Source: Lucifuga dentata (lineage: Eukaryota > Chordata > Actinopteri > Ophidiiformes > Bythitidae). Taken from it: DNA of 64,000 nucleotides. Within the stretch, counting starts at the first letter, position 1; the number at the start of each line of letters is the position of its first letter. Below the pieces are notes generated by a model. It was not told where the DNA came from and made no database searches. It saw only the letters and a program-made list of their open reading frames with translations. The stretch covers positions 1 to 64,000 of the forward strand of contig VXCM01000801.1 of assembly GCA_014773175.1 (NCBI GenBank), read 5' to 3'. Shown one piece after another: positions 22,791-36,319 of this stretch. A program made the translations under genes and the position numbers.

Positions 22791-23410
22791 CAAAAACAGA
22801 ACAAAGAAGGAACCAGGAGTCCATTTTTGTTCATCCTGAATCTTATTTTTTATAGTGTTGATTAACATAATTGTAGATTAGCATAAGGGTAATGAGCGCT
22901 TCACTGCAAACAGCTTTACAATCAGTCCCTCAAGTACAAAGAAATACACTAACTGGATTTCTGTAGTTATAGAATACTAGGCATGTATGCTCCAGAGAAA
23001 CTTGCTAAGTCAGAAATTAATCAAATTTCTCATTCTTTTATCAAACATAATGCCGCATGCTAACTTTTTGGCACCATTCAAGTTTTGATGCTACCTCAAG
23101 TCCATTGTATCAACATTTATTATTTTTCTGCAGATTTCTAACGCATTAAAGACCTGAGCAATGTGAGTTGTGAATCACCAAGAGTAATTAAAGTGGTCTG
23201 AAGCATGTGTTTCTGTGGAAAATAGAGACACTGGATATGAGCGACAAAGGTTTAACATCTGGATGACACACAGATGTTGTACTAGCTGCAAGCTTTTTTC
23301 CCATCGAGTTCATTCAACGGAACAGTCAGAGACGCTCAGAAACACACGGACAGACGGACGTATACACGAACCAGGGGCTTTTCCGACTGTTGATGTTCCA
23401 GCTTTGCAGT

Positions 23411-23451
23411 CACATGCACATGCACGTGCACGTACACACATACACACACAC
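23411..23451. repeat. Alternating purine-pyrimidine CA/CG tract
   Basis: CACATGCACATGCACGTGCA then a CA run. Strict purine-pyrimidine alternation makes it a possible Z-DNA former. The 128-codon frame across it is not supported as coding. Confidence 0.85.
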
Positions 23452-24554
23452 TTTAGCTTAGTATCTGAAGTGGAATCCCCTCTGATTGTGGTTGTTTGTT
23501 GTATTTGTTGTGTCTGGTTTACATTATGCTTGTGTTTTCCTTCCCTCACATTTGAGTCTTCATGCACTGATTATATAACACAGGATAAGGCAGTACGTTA
23601 GGAGTGTGATTACTGTAGTATTTTAATGGACGTCGTTAGCAGAGCAGAGGAGAGGAATCAGATCAAACATGCCATTAGGAGTGAGATTAGCTGAAAAGAT
23701 GCGTGAGGTTCAGTGTTTGCTGACAGAGTAATACACCGTATTTAAACAATTTTAGTCCAGGATTACGCTTATGCACACAGTTCCTACAAGAGCTGCGCTG
23801 CTCAGATAACCTCTTGCACATTTTATGTCAGTCTGGAGGACGACATACTGTGTCCACTAGAGGACAGTGTGTGAGCCAAAACATAAATCATCCTCAAAAC
23901 TGTCAGTCTTTTGTAGTTTTCACCGTCCGTCACTCCACTGCTGATGTCCCTCGACAAAAGAGACGTTTATTTTACTGCACCCACTATTTCTGTAGGAATT
24001 GAGTCTTGCAAAAGCGTGATGTTATTTCTTGAATGAACGCAGGATAACTGTCATGTATATGCGTAGTTAATGACAATTTTAATCCTGGCTGTGATATAAA
24101 AGGCAGATATTGGCCTTTTATCTAAAATTGGATGTCAGCTAGCAGGTATTCATTTGAACTGATTATGATTGATGGTTTATGAGATGCTGGTGCCTGAGTT
24201 CATATGACAAGTCTGTCTGATTCCACAATTTTACTTTTTCTCCAACTTGTGTCAACCTGTGTTAATTTCTGACAGATGCATGCATGTGCACAGCATGTCT
24301 GAGTGTGTTTGTGTGTTTGTGTGTGTGTTTACAGCAGTGTAGGGTGTCATTAGAAGCTAGGAGCCTATTAACAGGTGCCACAGGCTTAACAAATGCTTCA
24401 GCGTGAGTGCTTGACATGAGAGCATCTGTGTGTGGAGACAGATCAGGCTTTCTGTTGTTGGCTGTGAGGAGTTTGACTAAAGGGTGCACGTAACGTAATG
24501 GAAGGAGAGAAGAGCTGACATGCTAATCATTATCTCTTCATCTAATGACCTCCT

Positions 24555-24556
<2 letters not shown>

Positions 24557-24591
<35 letters not shown>
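24557..24591. repeat. (GT)n microsatellite
   Basis: About 17 uninterrupted GT units. An imperfect TG tract also lies at 24300-24330. Confidence 0.95.
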
Positions 24592-24593
<2 letters not shown>

Positions 24594-24599
24594 TGCATG

Positions 24600-26990
24600 C
24601 CTGTAAAGACAAAGGAAAAACATTTTTAGGCGTCTTCAGAAATCTATACCAACACATTCCACCTAAAGAAAGAGGAAGACTTGTTCAATCAAAACAAATC
24701 AGCATTAATTTGTAATTTGTAAAATTATGGCATCAAATAGGATATGTTTCCTTATGTGCAAAATGGATGGTTTGCATGTAAAGTATGTATTTATTTTGGA
24801 CTATCACATTTATGTATCATATATCTATGTGATTCTAGCTGCAGCATGTCTATATTAGCCTTAATGACTTGATTAGCTACACCTGATTGTCACCCCTATA
24901 AATACAGTATGTGGCTCACCATCTGTAAACCCTGAGGAATGCAGGGAGGCTGAAACACAGTGTGGGGTTAATCTGAATAAAAATGCAGATTAAAGAGTGT
25001 GGAGCTCCTCTTTACAACTGGGTTAGAAGATTTTCTCTGCAGACCAGCGTCTCATAACCCAGTGTGTGTTACCACCTCTCTGAAGCAAGTCCTATGCTTT
25101 CAAGTCTTCCTGCAACTATGGTTGCCTTCTTACAAGTTTCATAAACAGGCATAAACAGGCAATATGATGCTCAGAATCAGAAAGTATCTGATTGTTACTC
25201 AAGTGTTTTTTTAAGTACAACTTCTGACAATAAGTTACTGTAGGAATAAAAAGACGATACACCTTAAAAAAATCGTAACACATTTTTTCATGCGACTATT
25301 GCTGCACTCTGGTCCCTGTCTTTGCAAGTAATGCCAAACTCTTAAATCCCAAAGTCACAGCTAATAAAATTACACAAATCTGAGGTCTTATGGCTTCATG
25401 ACATTGTGATATGCACAGCTGAATGCAGACAAGGGGCGCAAATTGGAGATGACTGATGTCTGAATTTGGTATTCAGAAAAATTCATGCAAGAATTGGAAA
25501 CGTGAAACCACATTCAAAAAGTCACTAATTTTGCCTATATTGACACAAATGAGGAATCACTTGCTACTGAGAAAGTCGGAATGTGGAGGAAAGACTTGCT
25601 GTAATTGGTTGCTGCTCACTGTCATTTTAGGAACTTGTAGATTTGCTCAAACTAGAAGAGCATCTCAATTTATGTGGCGATAACATCAAACATGCTTGAA
25701 AAGCTGAAGGCTTCAACACTGGGTCAGGATGTCCCTCTGAACTTAACAGGTGATGGGCATGAACAGCAATTTGGATCCCGACCTAATTGCAAAAGTTTGT
25801 CTGAGACTGGAAAAAAAATATCAAAGCTAAACTCATGTAGATTTTTAAAAAAAAGATTTAGAAAAAAAAAAGCTTTGTTTTGCCTGCTGGAGTTGTAATC
25901 AAAGAAACAGAAAGTCCTGGAATGAGGTTTTGAGGTTAACACAGCAGCATGCTTTTGATTATCAAACATCAACTCTTCTTAAGCGAGTATTAACTTTTTC
26001 TTTGATTTTTTAACTTCAATATTGTCATTCGGACTGAAGCAGTGCCTCAAATTGGCGATTAAACACATTCACTGCTTCTCTTTGAAATCATTCACACCTC
26101 CACGATTCATTAAAACACTTAATGGCCTGTCCGGCATTAAACGTGGAGACAGGGAGGAGAATGGATCTGTTGTGCAGCTGACCTGCATGGACTGAGAACA
26201 GAGACAGAAGGTGAGAGAATGAGAAGACGTGAGAGGAGTGATGGCTGGTGAGAAGAGTCACTGAGCTCTCTCTTCCCCCCAAATATGAGAATAGGGATTA
26301 GAAAGTGAATAGTGATTACCTCCATGTTAACCTGCCAGCCTCTGTAATCAAGGACAGTGTGAGTGATGCCATGATTGGCCAAAAGGAAACAGTCCGTGAC
26401 AGTAATCCTTGGGAAAATGTGAACCACAATGGCAGGTCTTTGCTAAGAGACAGCAGCGGCTCCATCACTTTTCAGGGACAGAAACACACAGGAAATGGTT
26501 GAGAGGAGCAACTTTCTTTCCCTTCTAACTCCTAAACCTTTTTGGGACCTTTATTAGAGGTCATGATGTCTTGTCAGCCATTTTGGAAAGGGAACTGAAA
26601 AGAGAGAAAAGTAGAAAAGAAACGTGTTAAGTATTGTTTTAGAGAACAACAGGATTTGTGGTTTCACCAGTTTTGGTGAACACACGCTCCTGAAATCTGC
26701 GTTTGCGATGTGTATGTACGAGCACAATATGTGACATCACATTTGTGTAAGCCAATCATGGTCAAGGTTTAGTCTTTTAAATGCTACATGTGGCTAACGT
26801 GTTTTTGGAATGGATCTTTAAGTACTTCAAAGATATAAAACCAACAAAAGACCATGCTGGTGAACACATTCTAGAGCACGATGCTGAACTAGAGTTCTTT
26901 AGCCACTTTAGTACGGGGCGCAGAATTGACACAAGTCCTGGTAACCAGAAGCAGCAGTGAAGGAGGCTTACAATAGTTTATTTAGCTGTA
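24600..26990. other. Unassigned sequence
   Basis: No gene or recognised mobile element. A short tandem repeat CATAAACAGG (twice) is at 25140-25160. Frames up to about 96 codons near 26137-26427 look random. Confidence 0.6.
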
Positions 26991-26995
26991 AAAAC

Positions 26996-27020
26996 CAAAA
27001 AATAAATAAATAAATAAAAA
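26996..27020. repeat. (AAAT)n microsatellite
   Basis: About five AAAT units followed by an A run. Confidence 0.9.
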
Positions 27021-27952
27021 CAAATTAAAAAAAAAAAAGGCAAAGAAGACAGAGAGGGAGATGATACGTTTGGACATGTAACTCCAACAGCAGAGAAAAC
27101 AGTGAATGAACTGAAACAAAAGTCAAACTCTGCCCCCTTGCCCCTTTCCGGTGACACAACTGACCATGTGATATTTGGACCAATCACAGCCAGGAGAAGG
27201 CATCAATAATAGAAAAGTTAGCCTAAATCACAGCGTCTTGAAAGATGTGTGTTTGCCCTCAAAGTTCTACTTTGCATGAATTATACTCAGCCCTTTAGGG
27301 GATCTCAGCACTTTGTCCACCACTAGCAAAGAATCCCAGTTATGAGGAAGGAGCGCTGGATTGCAAAGAAACCTTATATTAACAATCAGGCAACTGAACT
27401 TTGTGCCATGGCAACCAGGAGACGGTTGCATAACGGTAATTGTTTAAAGAGTTACAGCATCTTTGTGGGGGTCAGGTTATGATTAACAAACACCCACACA
27501 CCTACACACATCCGCATAATCCTTCTACACCTCTTAATGTAGGTCTACTGGGACCTCAGTCATTCAGGGACTTCAGAGAGATTAAAAGGGAGCAATTTTA
27601 ATGCTCAATGACCACATAATACTGATTTATCCGTTTAATGGCCTAGAGAGGAATATTTTTCTTTTGTAATACAGCTTCAGTATGCAATGATAAACTAGGA
27701 AATAGACATTTTGTTGAAATTTCCCAGTCACAGTATAACTGGCTTGTGATTTGTTTTTGTCTAGATGTCTCACTTAACTTTTTTTCATTGCTCCCACAAT
27801 AAACTGAATGTCTAAGTCGCAATGAAAGCCTTTGCTATACTAGCTGTAATCTTAAATCTCAAAGTCTGGAATGGATGAGATTCGATCACATGTTTGTGAT
27901 TTACAGAGGATGAGAGAACAGGAAGTGACCAATAGAGACACAGAGTGAAGGA

Positions 27953-27993
27953 GTGTGTGTTGTTTTGTGTGTGTGTGTATTCCCCNCCCCCCC
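27953..27993. repeat. (GT)n then poly-C with assembly 'n' (27986)
   Basis: A GT repeat passes into a C run containing one n. The sequence here is uncertain. Confidence 0.9.
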
Positions 27994-28539
27994 GTGGTCG
28001 CTCAGCAGTTTATTACAGTGTTAGCCCACCACAGAGGCCACATGTTGAAAGGAGAGACCCCTCTGTTTACAGTGGAGCTTGAACTGACAGAAGACCAAAA
28101 CATTTGTTGTTTGCTGACATCATAGTGTGGTCCAAAGATTTTGTCTGAAGAGGCTGAATCAAAGAAAAAATGTCAAAAAATGCCATTTTTGTATATGTTT
28201 ACAAAGAATTAAAATTCCCTAAGTTGTTCCTGATTTATCATGGGAACTTTATCTACAGTATGTGGTTCATCACATCCTCACTGGAAAGAAACAGCTCTGT
28301 CTTATACATCACATTTTGCTGTGGATAAGCACGAGAGACACAGGAATCATGCAGAATAGTTTAAACTGGACATAATAAAGGAATTTTTTTTAAAAACAGC
28401 ACACACCAGAAGCATTTGTATCCTTGTGCCCTGACCTGCTAACACTTTAGCATATGCTAATTTAGTGATAGTGGGTTGCTGGATTTGTTTTCTATGTGCA
28501 CACAATGATTGCTTTTTTTAATTAATAAAAACTTTTCTT

Positions 28540-28950
28540 GGGTTCATTGTTCTTACTTTCATTTAGGGATCAATTTTTGATGTGCAAAACACATTGATCC
28601 ACTTCTATTTTACTTTACTTAAGCAAGACGTCACTGTCTCTTTAAGGCCCCTCCCAAAAACTCCTGCTCTGTTCTGATTGGCCAGCTGTCAGGCCTGAGC
28701 TAGCAGCACCATAGACTCGCTGGCATCTAACCAGGTGTGTTGGTGGGTAAATGCAAATGTTTAACACACTGATGTAATCGTGTTTTACAGAATTAAAGGA
28801 CAAATCAAAAACTAAGCTTTCAGGACAGGACGAAACAGTTCAGGACATTAGGGTTTGGCTTACTGGATGCACTTCTCTACGGATGAACCTCAAATTTTGC
28901 AGCTTTGATGTACAACATACAGCATACAATATATTTGTCCCTATAAGGTC
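28540..28950 (+). mobile_element. MITE family 2 copy
   Basis: It contains CATTGATCCACTTCTATTTT, CACTGTCTCTTTAAGGCCCC, CTGTTCTGATTGGCCAGCTG and GATGAACCTCAAATTTTGCA, then AATATATTTGTCCCTATAAG. These parallel the reverse complement of 21207-21749. The edges are approximate because both termini are mutated. Confidence 0.65.
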
Positions 28951-29054
28951 ACTTTTAGAATCTGACCTTAGGGTTCAGGTTAGCCTGCTCTCCTATTGTT
29001 GCATTGATATCATTCAAATAGTAACTGGACAATAAACCTAAATTAAATAACTTG

Positions 29055-29086
29055 CATGGACATTGCATTCAAATGCAATGTCCATG
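29055..29086. repeat. 32-bp near-perfect palindrome
   Basis: CATGGACATTGCATT, a 2-nt CA spacer, then its exact complement AATGCAATGTCCATG. It lies in otherwise unremarkable A/T-rich DNA. Confidence 0.95.
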
Positions 29087-29089
29087 AAT

Positions 29090-30295
29090 CTAGCAGTTCC
29101 ATTAGATTGATCAAATACACAAAATTACTTGATTAAACAATATATGAAGGTCTTAAATACTGTTACTTAAATACATGTTTAATTAGATAGTGAATAAACT
29201 AGTTAGCTTTATTTATACAGTTTTTCTTTGTATCTCATACAAACTTGAAGAAGTTTTTCTTATTATGCTGACATGTCTGCATGGAGCAAAAGTTGGATGA
29301 GGGATGTTTTAAAGTCTATGTTATCATTACTTAATGAGAAACCTGACAAGCCAATCTCCCCAAAATCTGACATATATCTAACTGATTTCTACCATAATTC
29401 CTGACCAGTATTTCATCACCAAATGAGGTGGTCCTCTTGCAGCACCTGATCATGCACTGCATTGCTCGCATGCTTGAAGGGTCCCAGGTGCTGGTTACAT
29501 AAGCTGTTGACACTGACTGTTCACCAGTTATGCCTGGAATGGATTTTTAATTAACTTGTAGTCTGCATCTCAATGTTTGTCTCTCTGTCATTGTCTCAAA
29601 AGAACAGTGTCAGCTATAGATGACTGGATTTCAAAAAGAGAGAAAAGGGATGAAAGATGTTTCCTTTGAGTTTATCAGATTTTTAGATTTTCTTTCTTTG
29701 AGTTAAATGTCTGCACAATGAGTTCAGTCAGCATTTTGTTAAATGCTAAAATGTCAGCATCTGGCTTGCTGGAGATTATATTTACATTAGACAATGTGAT
29801 AAATGAACTCAAAAGTTATAGTTCTGTAAAATGATCCTGTTGTTTTGCTACAAAAAATGAAGGTCTTCTTCCAGTCCACACATGAAATCTGAGAAAGGCT
29901 TTATCCCTGGGCAGTTATAAAAAGATCCCGAGGCAAAGGTGGCACAGTAACCTTTAATATTTTCTCGTTCCAGGATAACAAAAGTAGGACAAGTAAAGCT
30001 TAGGTTAGCACAAATATGAAAAATGATTTTTTGTTTTTTTTTTCATCCTCTATACACTTTCAGGCTCCTGGGTGTGTTTTAATGGTCCAGTTCATGTCAG
30101 TCAGTGGTTTTGTGAGACAGTTTTATTTGTGGGACTGTCCTCTGAGACCTTCACCTCAGCATCATACGTTTATGAGATTCTCCCCCTTTCAGTTAGTTTA
30201 GAAGTATACGTAACTGTAACCTTATTGACTGAGGTGGTCCCACAGCAGGTGGGCTGGGTTTCCACAGCTACAGCTCATCCTACATTCATACAGGG
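29090..30295. other. Unassigned sequence
   Basis: No gene or recognised repeat. Confidence 0.6.
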
Positions 30296-30302
30296 AGAGT
30301 GA

Positions 30303-30430
30303 CTGAAGAAATACTCAAATCATTTGAGTAACAGCACAATGATAAAGTATTCTGTAACTGGTAGAAGTCTGTTCAAAATTCTATTTAAGTAAAATAAATA
30401 CGTATTAGCAGTAGAATGTGCTGACGTGTT
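30303..30430 (+). mobile_element. 'AAGTAAAAGTAC' type MITE fragment
   Basis: ACTGAAGAAATACTCAAATC, then AGTATTCTGTAACTGGTAGA, TTCAAAATTC and TATTAGCAGTAGAATGTG follows the order of the family as seen at 36151 and 43186. It is diverged and lacks a clear right end. Confidence 0.6.
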
Positions 30431-30483
30431 TAGTTATTTGTGCTTATACAAATCATTACACTTTACACAAAATATAATACACA

Positions 30484-30540
30484 TATAAGATGCAATACCT
30501 GATATATAAAAGGATGCAATATAAGATGCAATACCTACAA
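30484..30540. repeat. Short tandem repeat (ATAAGATGCAATACCT)
   Basis: ATAAGATGCAATACCT occurs at about 30485 and 30521 with a partial ATGCAAT between. Confidence 0.75.
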
Positions 30541-30544
30541 AAAA

Positions 30545-33500
30545 GTCTTCGGGGGCAGAAAAGTCAACTTTTGCCAGGTGATGTCAGCGCAGCAACAGGG
30601 ACAACTAGAAAAATATAGCTGAAAGAGAAGCTAACTAAACTAACCTCACACACCATCTCTACTGCTGCTGTAAAAGTAAAATATTGATCTCCTCAATTGT
30701 CATTATTTTATCTATACGATCAAGAAAAATTGGAATTTGCTCCCTAGTGGATTAAACAGATAAACCTGCAGATTCATACAAAGTGAGCATCGCCGCTTGT
30801 GCCGCAACTGTGTTTAAATGTAAACGTTGAGTATAATCCAGGCCAAAGAGTTTCATGGATGCTTAAAGCCATGTTTTGTTAGTTTCTGATTTTTGATTCA
30901 TTTCTTGCTATATCCCTTCGTGAAGTAGTCTGTTTGCTATGTGATTTTTTTCTACTTCCATTAAAGGGAAGTTTCAGTGGAGGATTAACCTGCCTGGGTC
31001 AAACATATGTTATCTCACTTCAGTTTGATTTATTACAATTGAAGATTTGGTTCCCATCAATCTTTCCCAACTGACAAGCTGCATTACATAATATACAAAA
31101 CAGCAGAGGAACTGTGACCCAACTTGCACAAAGACTTGAGTTGCTTCCCTGAACTACGTCTCTTCCAGTGGAAACATCCACACATCAAAGAATCCCATTG
31201 CAAAAAATGCAGAACGACTGTTCCAGAAAGAGGTTCGCGTGGACAAAGGTGGGTTTTGTGAGATGAAAATGGTCCATAAAGGAACCTTTGAGGAGCAGAG
31301 GAGTGCAATAGAATGTGAGCTGACTGAAAAAGGCATGTTGTGACAGGATGTTTGGAACAGAAGCATGGATGTATGAAAGTGTGGGATCGTCCTGTGGGAG
31401 TAACAGGAAACAAAGTTATGCTAAAAATCTGTATGTTGGTGTGTGTCTGTGTGTGTAGCTGCATACTTAGGCCCCTTTCTTATTCAATATTGATGTTGAG
31501 TTGATAGGTCGTGGATGTGGAGTGCATCTTATGAATATCACAAGTATAGTTAGTTGCTAGTTTGGATAGTTGCTAGTTCACCTCCATTAGTTTGTACTGC
31601 TACAAAGCTTTTGAGCAAAGCACTAAGTATTATTTAATCAAGTGGCACAACTAAATGCTCAAAAGTCGCATCCAAACAATCCATATGAATACTTTCTGAT
31701 TTGTCTGATTTGAACCCTAGATACCCTTATGATTAAACAACGGTTATGTTTAGGCAACTAAAACTACTTCGTTAAAATTACAGGAACGCTGGTGTCATAG
31801 TTAAAGTTGAGCGTCACATTTAAAAGAAAATAAAGTTTGGTTTTGGTTGGAGTTGGGATGCATATCCTTGTCTCCTGTGTTGGAGTTAAAAGCTGATTTC
31901 CACCAAACGCTGACAGTGTTTGTGCTTGGCAGGTGCTTAGTTGTCCTTATAAGAACCAGTCTGTTTTCAGACTGGCTTGGGAGCTGAATGAAAGATCTGA
32001 CAACCTGATGTTTTTCACAGATCTTTGCTTTTTGTTGTAAAGATTCCAAATTGTCCTGAATCTCTCTACTGTACCATATTGCCAGTAACACATTAGAGTT
32101 TTCTTTGGACCACCAAAAATGATGGTTCCTTGACTCCAGACTGGCAAAGTTTTTGGGGCCAAAACAGCCAGCACAAGAACTAGATTTTACAGTTCAGCAC
32201 CAGTTTGTTGTCGTAGAAATGCTCTGAAAGGTGCCCATTTTGCTCATAATTTGGCTCTTATGCTGGCGCCAGTACCTGTGAGAAAGGTGCACTGTACAGT
32301 ATAACTCCNCCGTGATTTTTCACCACAGAAACACAGTGTCTCTCAAGATACATTCTTTAACAACACATCTAAAAATTTGTTGAACGTACCAGTACATAAT
32401 GGTTGCTAATATCATTTTTTGGGGATACATTTAGTTTGCATAGGTGAAACGGTTAAGATTGTGCAGCTAAGATTAGGGAGAGATTGTGGTCATGGACACT
32501 AAAGTGTGGTTAATCCTTTGCTTTCCACACCCACCAACGTACTCCAGCCTCCTCTGTGTGAATTTTCCAGCTTCCAAGCTTTCCAGTCTTTGCTAATGAG
32601 CATAAATTGAGAACAAATATGTTAGAAATTAAATTGAGAATACATTTTGGTTGTACATAAACAGTTTGGAAAACTTATCAGAAATGTCATACTAGTGTTA
32701 GAACGTACCCAAATTGACCAGTGCATTCATCATTTTCACTGAGAGGACGTTCTTGAATGTGTCACAGTGTGAATGTGTTGAAAAGCAGCATTCCATCACA
32801 TTTGTGTGTGCTATGGTAAAATAACTTTACCACGTGACCTTTCCAAAATCAAAAAAGGTTAAATATTTCCTTAATCATTTTTTAATGCATGCAAATGCAG
32901 GTTTTACATTTGCAGAGTTCACAGAAAAATGTCTTCACTGATTGCTGAATGATAAATACCAATATATCAGAGTCTATTCCTGGCAGTCACAATAGTCCAG
33001 CTCAACACCTCCTTCATTCAAAAGAATCAGCAGCAGGAAATCGAATGTTTTCCAACCATTTTATTAGCTCAGGGAGACTATCAGTCCTCCTCCTCTTCCT
33101 CCTTCTCTCAGATGAGAAATAAGAGAGGTTAGGGTGAGTGGCTGCCCTCCATCATCTCAAAGGCTTCAGCCAAACTATACACACAGAACAGAAATCCAAC
33201 CAAGTCCAACACAGGCAGGAAATTTATGACATTTCCGAAATTAAGTGGCTCCCTTTACTCAGATTAAAAGTTATACAGTTGCCTTGCTTCTTCACTCAGT
33301 TCTTGAATGAATAATGTTTTACAGTTATTTCACAGTTTATTAAATGTATGATTTTTTTTGGGGGGGAAAGAGGGATACATACAGTAATGCATTTTTGCTA
33401 TTTTTGCATCCAGGTGCAATGGGAGATATGAAGTGAAAATTCGATGTTGTATGACGTGTAAAACTCATCATCCCTCTGATCGTGGTTTTTTAACAGCTAT

Positions 33501-34690
33501 CTGAGGTTGTGATAAATATGGCAAAAAGTACATTTCCTTCTGAAATGTTAGGAAGTCTCTCAAAATGAAAGAACCAATAGCTAAACATTACTTAAGGGAC
33601 TTTAATAAATAGACTTAGTTCCTTCCCAAAGCTATAGGTATGAATGTGTGTTGTAAAGTTGTAAATCAAGGCTTTTATCCCCGTGCATGGCAATCATTCA
33701 TTACCTGAAGGAGGAGAGGAGAGTAGAGGCCTTCTTCTGCTTCCATACACTGAAAGACGTGTCTCTACTGCTACGAAAGAAATGTGTGGCATCTTATTAA
33801 ATCCCTGAGAAAGCCTTTTATTAGAGTCTCTTCATTTATGTAACGATCCCACAGCGAAAATGACTCCGCCCACAGCTAGCCACACATTAGCCTCAGATGC
33901 CCTGATGGTGTCATGTTCAGGGCTGAGGCGCAGGGTTAAGTTAGTATAGATTCTATCAGCAAATCGGGTCTCCGGAGCAGCAAGAAGCAGCATATTTCAG
34001 TGGCAGGCTCAGCGCAGATAAAACTAATAACGGCAGGCACAGAACAAATCACAGCAGCCCCTGATCAGGCTGCAGATGAGGAAATGTGATGGAATGCTGC
34101 TTTTCAACACTTCCCGGTGTGATTCCATCAAAAGCAAAACAGTTACCATGTTGGAGCTGTTACTGAGTGGTGTCTCCTTTCTTGATAATTTTCACTGCAT
34201 CTTTTCAAAAAAGCTGGTGATTCATCAGGGTCTAATGCAACCTGACAACCCAAAGGAAGTCAGGAGAAATGTTTGGACACATTTCAGTTTAAAACTTTTA
34301 AAAGCTCCAAAGGGACTCGTGATTGGCGTACTGCAGTGCTGCGAAGAATGCATCGAATTCTGAATATTTCATTGCTAAATGCAATCAGCAATGTATTCTG
34401 TTACAATACTTTAAAATAGTGACACATTTAGAATATATCCTTAAAAGGAAGTCTTTTTAAAAAATTTTAATCAACACAACAGGTGGTTTACAGAAGCTAA
34501 CAAATGTGACAGAGCAGACAGTATAATCATGGTAAACATCAATCCTCATTTATGTAAGTGTAGACTGAGCACTTTAAGCTAAATTTAGCATCAAGGTTAC
34601 TAAAACTAAGTTTGGGTGCTTGTATGATACAACAACCAAGGAAAAAAATGGTAACATTTGGTCCACGGATCCACCTACTGGAAGCTGCTC
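30545..34690. other. Unassigned sequence
   Basis: Four kilobases without a supportable gene or recognised transposon. An assembly n is at 32309. A purine-rich patch and a G run (33360-33367) are present. The 126-codon minus frame at 31084-31464 has no domain. The segment at 33835-34070 has balanced composition and no repeats and might be conserved non-coding DNA, but this cannot be judged here. Confidence 0.5.
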
Positions 34691-34691
34691 A

Positions 34692-35183
34692 GTAGAGCTT
34701 TGCACCGATCCAAAATTTTGGGCCTGATCTGAATCAGATCCAAGGAAAACCAACCCAAAACCAACGTGCATGAATTAGTTTTATGCACAAACTGAAAGAG
34801 ACCTGACAACAGGCCTGATCCAAAATCCAGACTCCCAAAAGAGAGAACATTAACACTGTCAGCAGCATGGTGCACCAACAATTAACGAGCAGCTTTTCCT
34901 CCAACTTGTTCCTCATGTCGGCCAAGAACACCTCCCTTTTATGCTTCAGTTCATTCATGCTCTTCCATCTTTTCCCAAAAAGTACATTTTCTCCCGCTGT
35001 GATTATAATGCACCACATGATCTGAGTTTATAAGGAATCCGCTTGGATCCATTCAGCAAAATATATAATGGCACATGAACCTAAGACCTGTGGCATAGCA
35101 TGGGACACAAACCAAAGAGACTGAGCATCATTTTGACCTGACCCACATGGATCGCGGGTTCCGAGCAACCGAGTGAACTCTAC
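34692..35183 (+). mobile_element. Degraded transposon, family 3 (copy 2)
   Basis: The left end is CAGTAGAGCTTTGCACCGAT. The right end reads GGAGTAGAGTTCACTCGGTT on the complement, so the short shared terminus is AGTAGAG. The interior is collinear with 7606-7972. The minus-strand frame at 34734-35018 shares WC-IITAGENV-F--RW and a following K-E-V-F-AD-M pattern with copy 1. Stops are frequent. The superfamily is not established. Confidence 0.55.
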
Positions 35184-35767
35184 TCCTCACATAAATTTGC
35201 TTCACAGTAAGTTACACCAAACAGTGTCACCCATAGTCCTTTTGGGGCTACACTCTCATGAATCCACCATGCATACTGACAGCTGCTAAAATACTTTAAT
35301 AATCAAATATGCAGCTGAATAAAAAAAAAAGTTATGCTGTTAAGCTTTAAATTTGTCAGCCTTCATTTCTCTATCTGCTCCACTGCAGCTGGGTCCTGCT
35401 CGCACTGTGGAAGGATTTACACTCAATGATAAAAGAATTTTTACAGTCTGTCACGATCAAGTGAGATATTTTATTGTATATATGAGAAAAATGATGTCAA
35501 ATATGTCATAAAGCTTAATTCTTCTTTATATTCTGACATGAGTCAGCCAAATTTCCTTTAACTAAACATAAAGACATTTACATACATCACAACTCTCCAT
35601 TCCTTCAAGATACTTCAAATTTTTTGGTTGTGGAAATTTGTTAAAAATTGAGATTGAGTATTAGATAAATTTAGATAAATTGAAGTCTGGGTATAAATGG
35701 TACTAAATACCCAAATAGTGACATAAAAATAAACGTTTAGAATGTTTATAGAATATTTATAGAGCTA

Positions 35768-35770
<3 letters not shown>

Positions 35771-35797
<27 letters not shown>
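35771..35797. repeat. Poly-T run
   Basis: 27 consecutive T. Confidence 0.95.
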
Positions 35798-35803
<6 letters not shown>

Positions 35804-36150
35804 TCTTACTTTACAGAGAAATACATTCATCATTGACCGTAATGTCCAGGTGTTGAGTTAGCTCTCCCACCACTAGCTACGCCTGCAGGAAACTTCATGA
35901 ATTCCACAGGAAGATTATCCAGGATAAAGTCCACTGCGGAAATGAATGCGCACAACTTGAGCTGCAGCTGCAAAACACAACAGTGATGATTGTAAAGCAA
36001 CACACACCTACTCTACTCATTAAAGTTCATCCTTCAACTAAATGATTCTTATTATTATACTGTATTTAAGATAAGAAATCAATATGAACTCCACATGAAT
36101 TCAGTTTTGTGTCTTTTTTTTTTTAAATCAGTAATCGTATTGAGTGTTAC

Positions 36151-36310
36151 AGTAGTGGAAGAAATATATAAAATCTTTATTTGTGTAAAATTAGCAGTAC
36201 CGCAGTGAAAAAAAAATACTTCATGTACTGTAAATGCCTGCATTTAAGTATTTAAGAAAAGTATTAGCAGTATTAGTATCAAAAGTAAAAGTATTATACC
36301 AGATGAGAGT
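36151..36310 (+). mobile_element. 'AAGTAAAAGTAC' type MITE fragment
   Basis: CAGTAGTGGAAGAAATATAT, then CAGTACCGCAGTGAAAAAA, TACTGTAAATGCCTGCATTT, AAGTATTAGCAGTATTAGTA and CAAAAGTAAAAGTATTATA. This is the best-preserved copy of the family in the window. Confidence 0.7.
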
Positions 36311-36319
36311 AGAGTTTAG

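Noticed and set aside
23215..23601. 128-codon plus frame
   Set aside because: It runs through a CA repeat and carries no domain.
31084..31464. 126-codon minus frame
   Set aside because: It starts in a CA-type repeat and has no recognisable domain or splice context.
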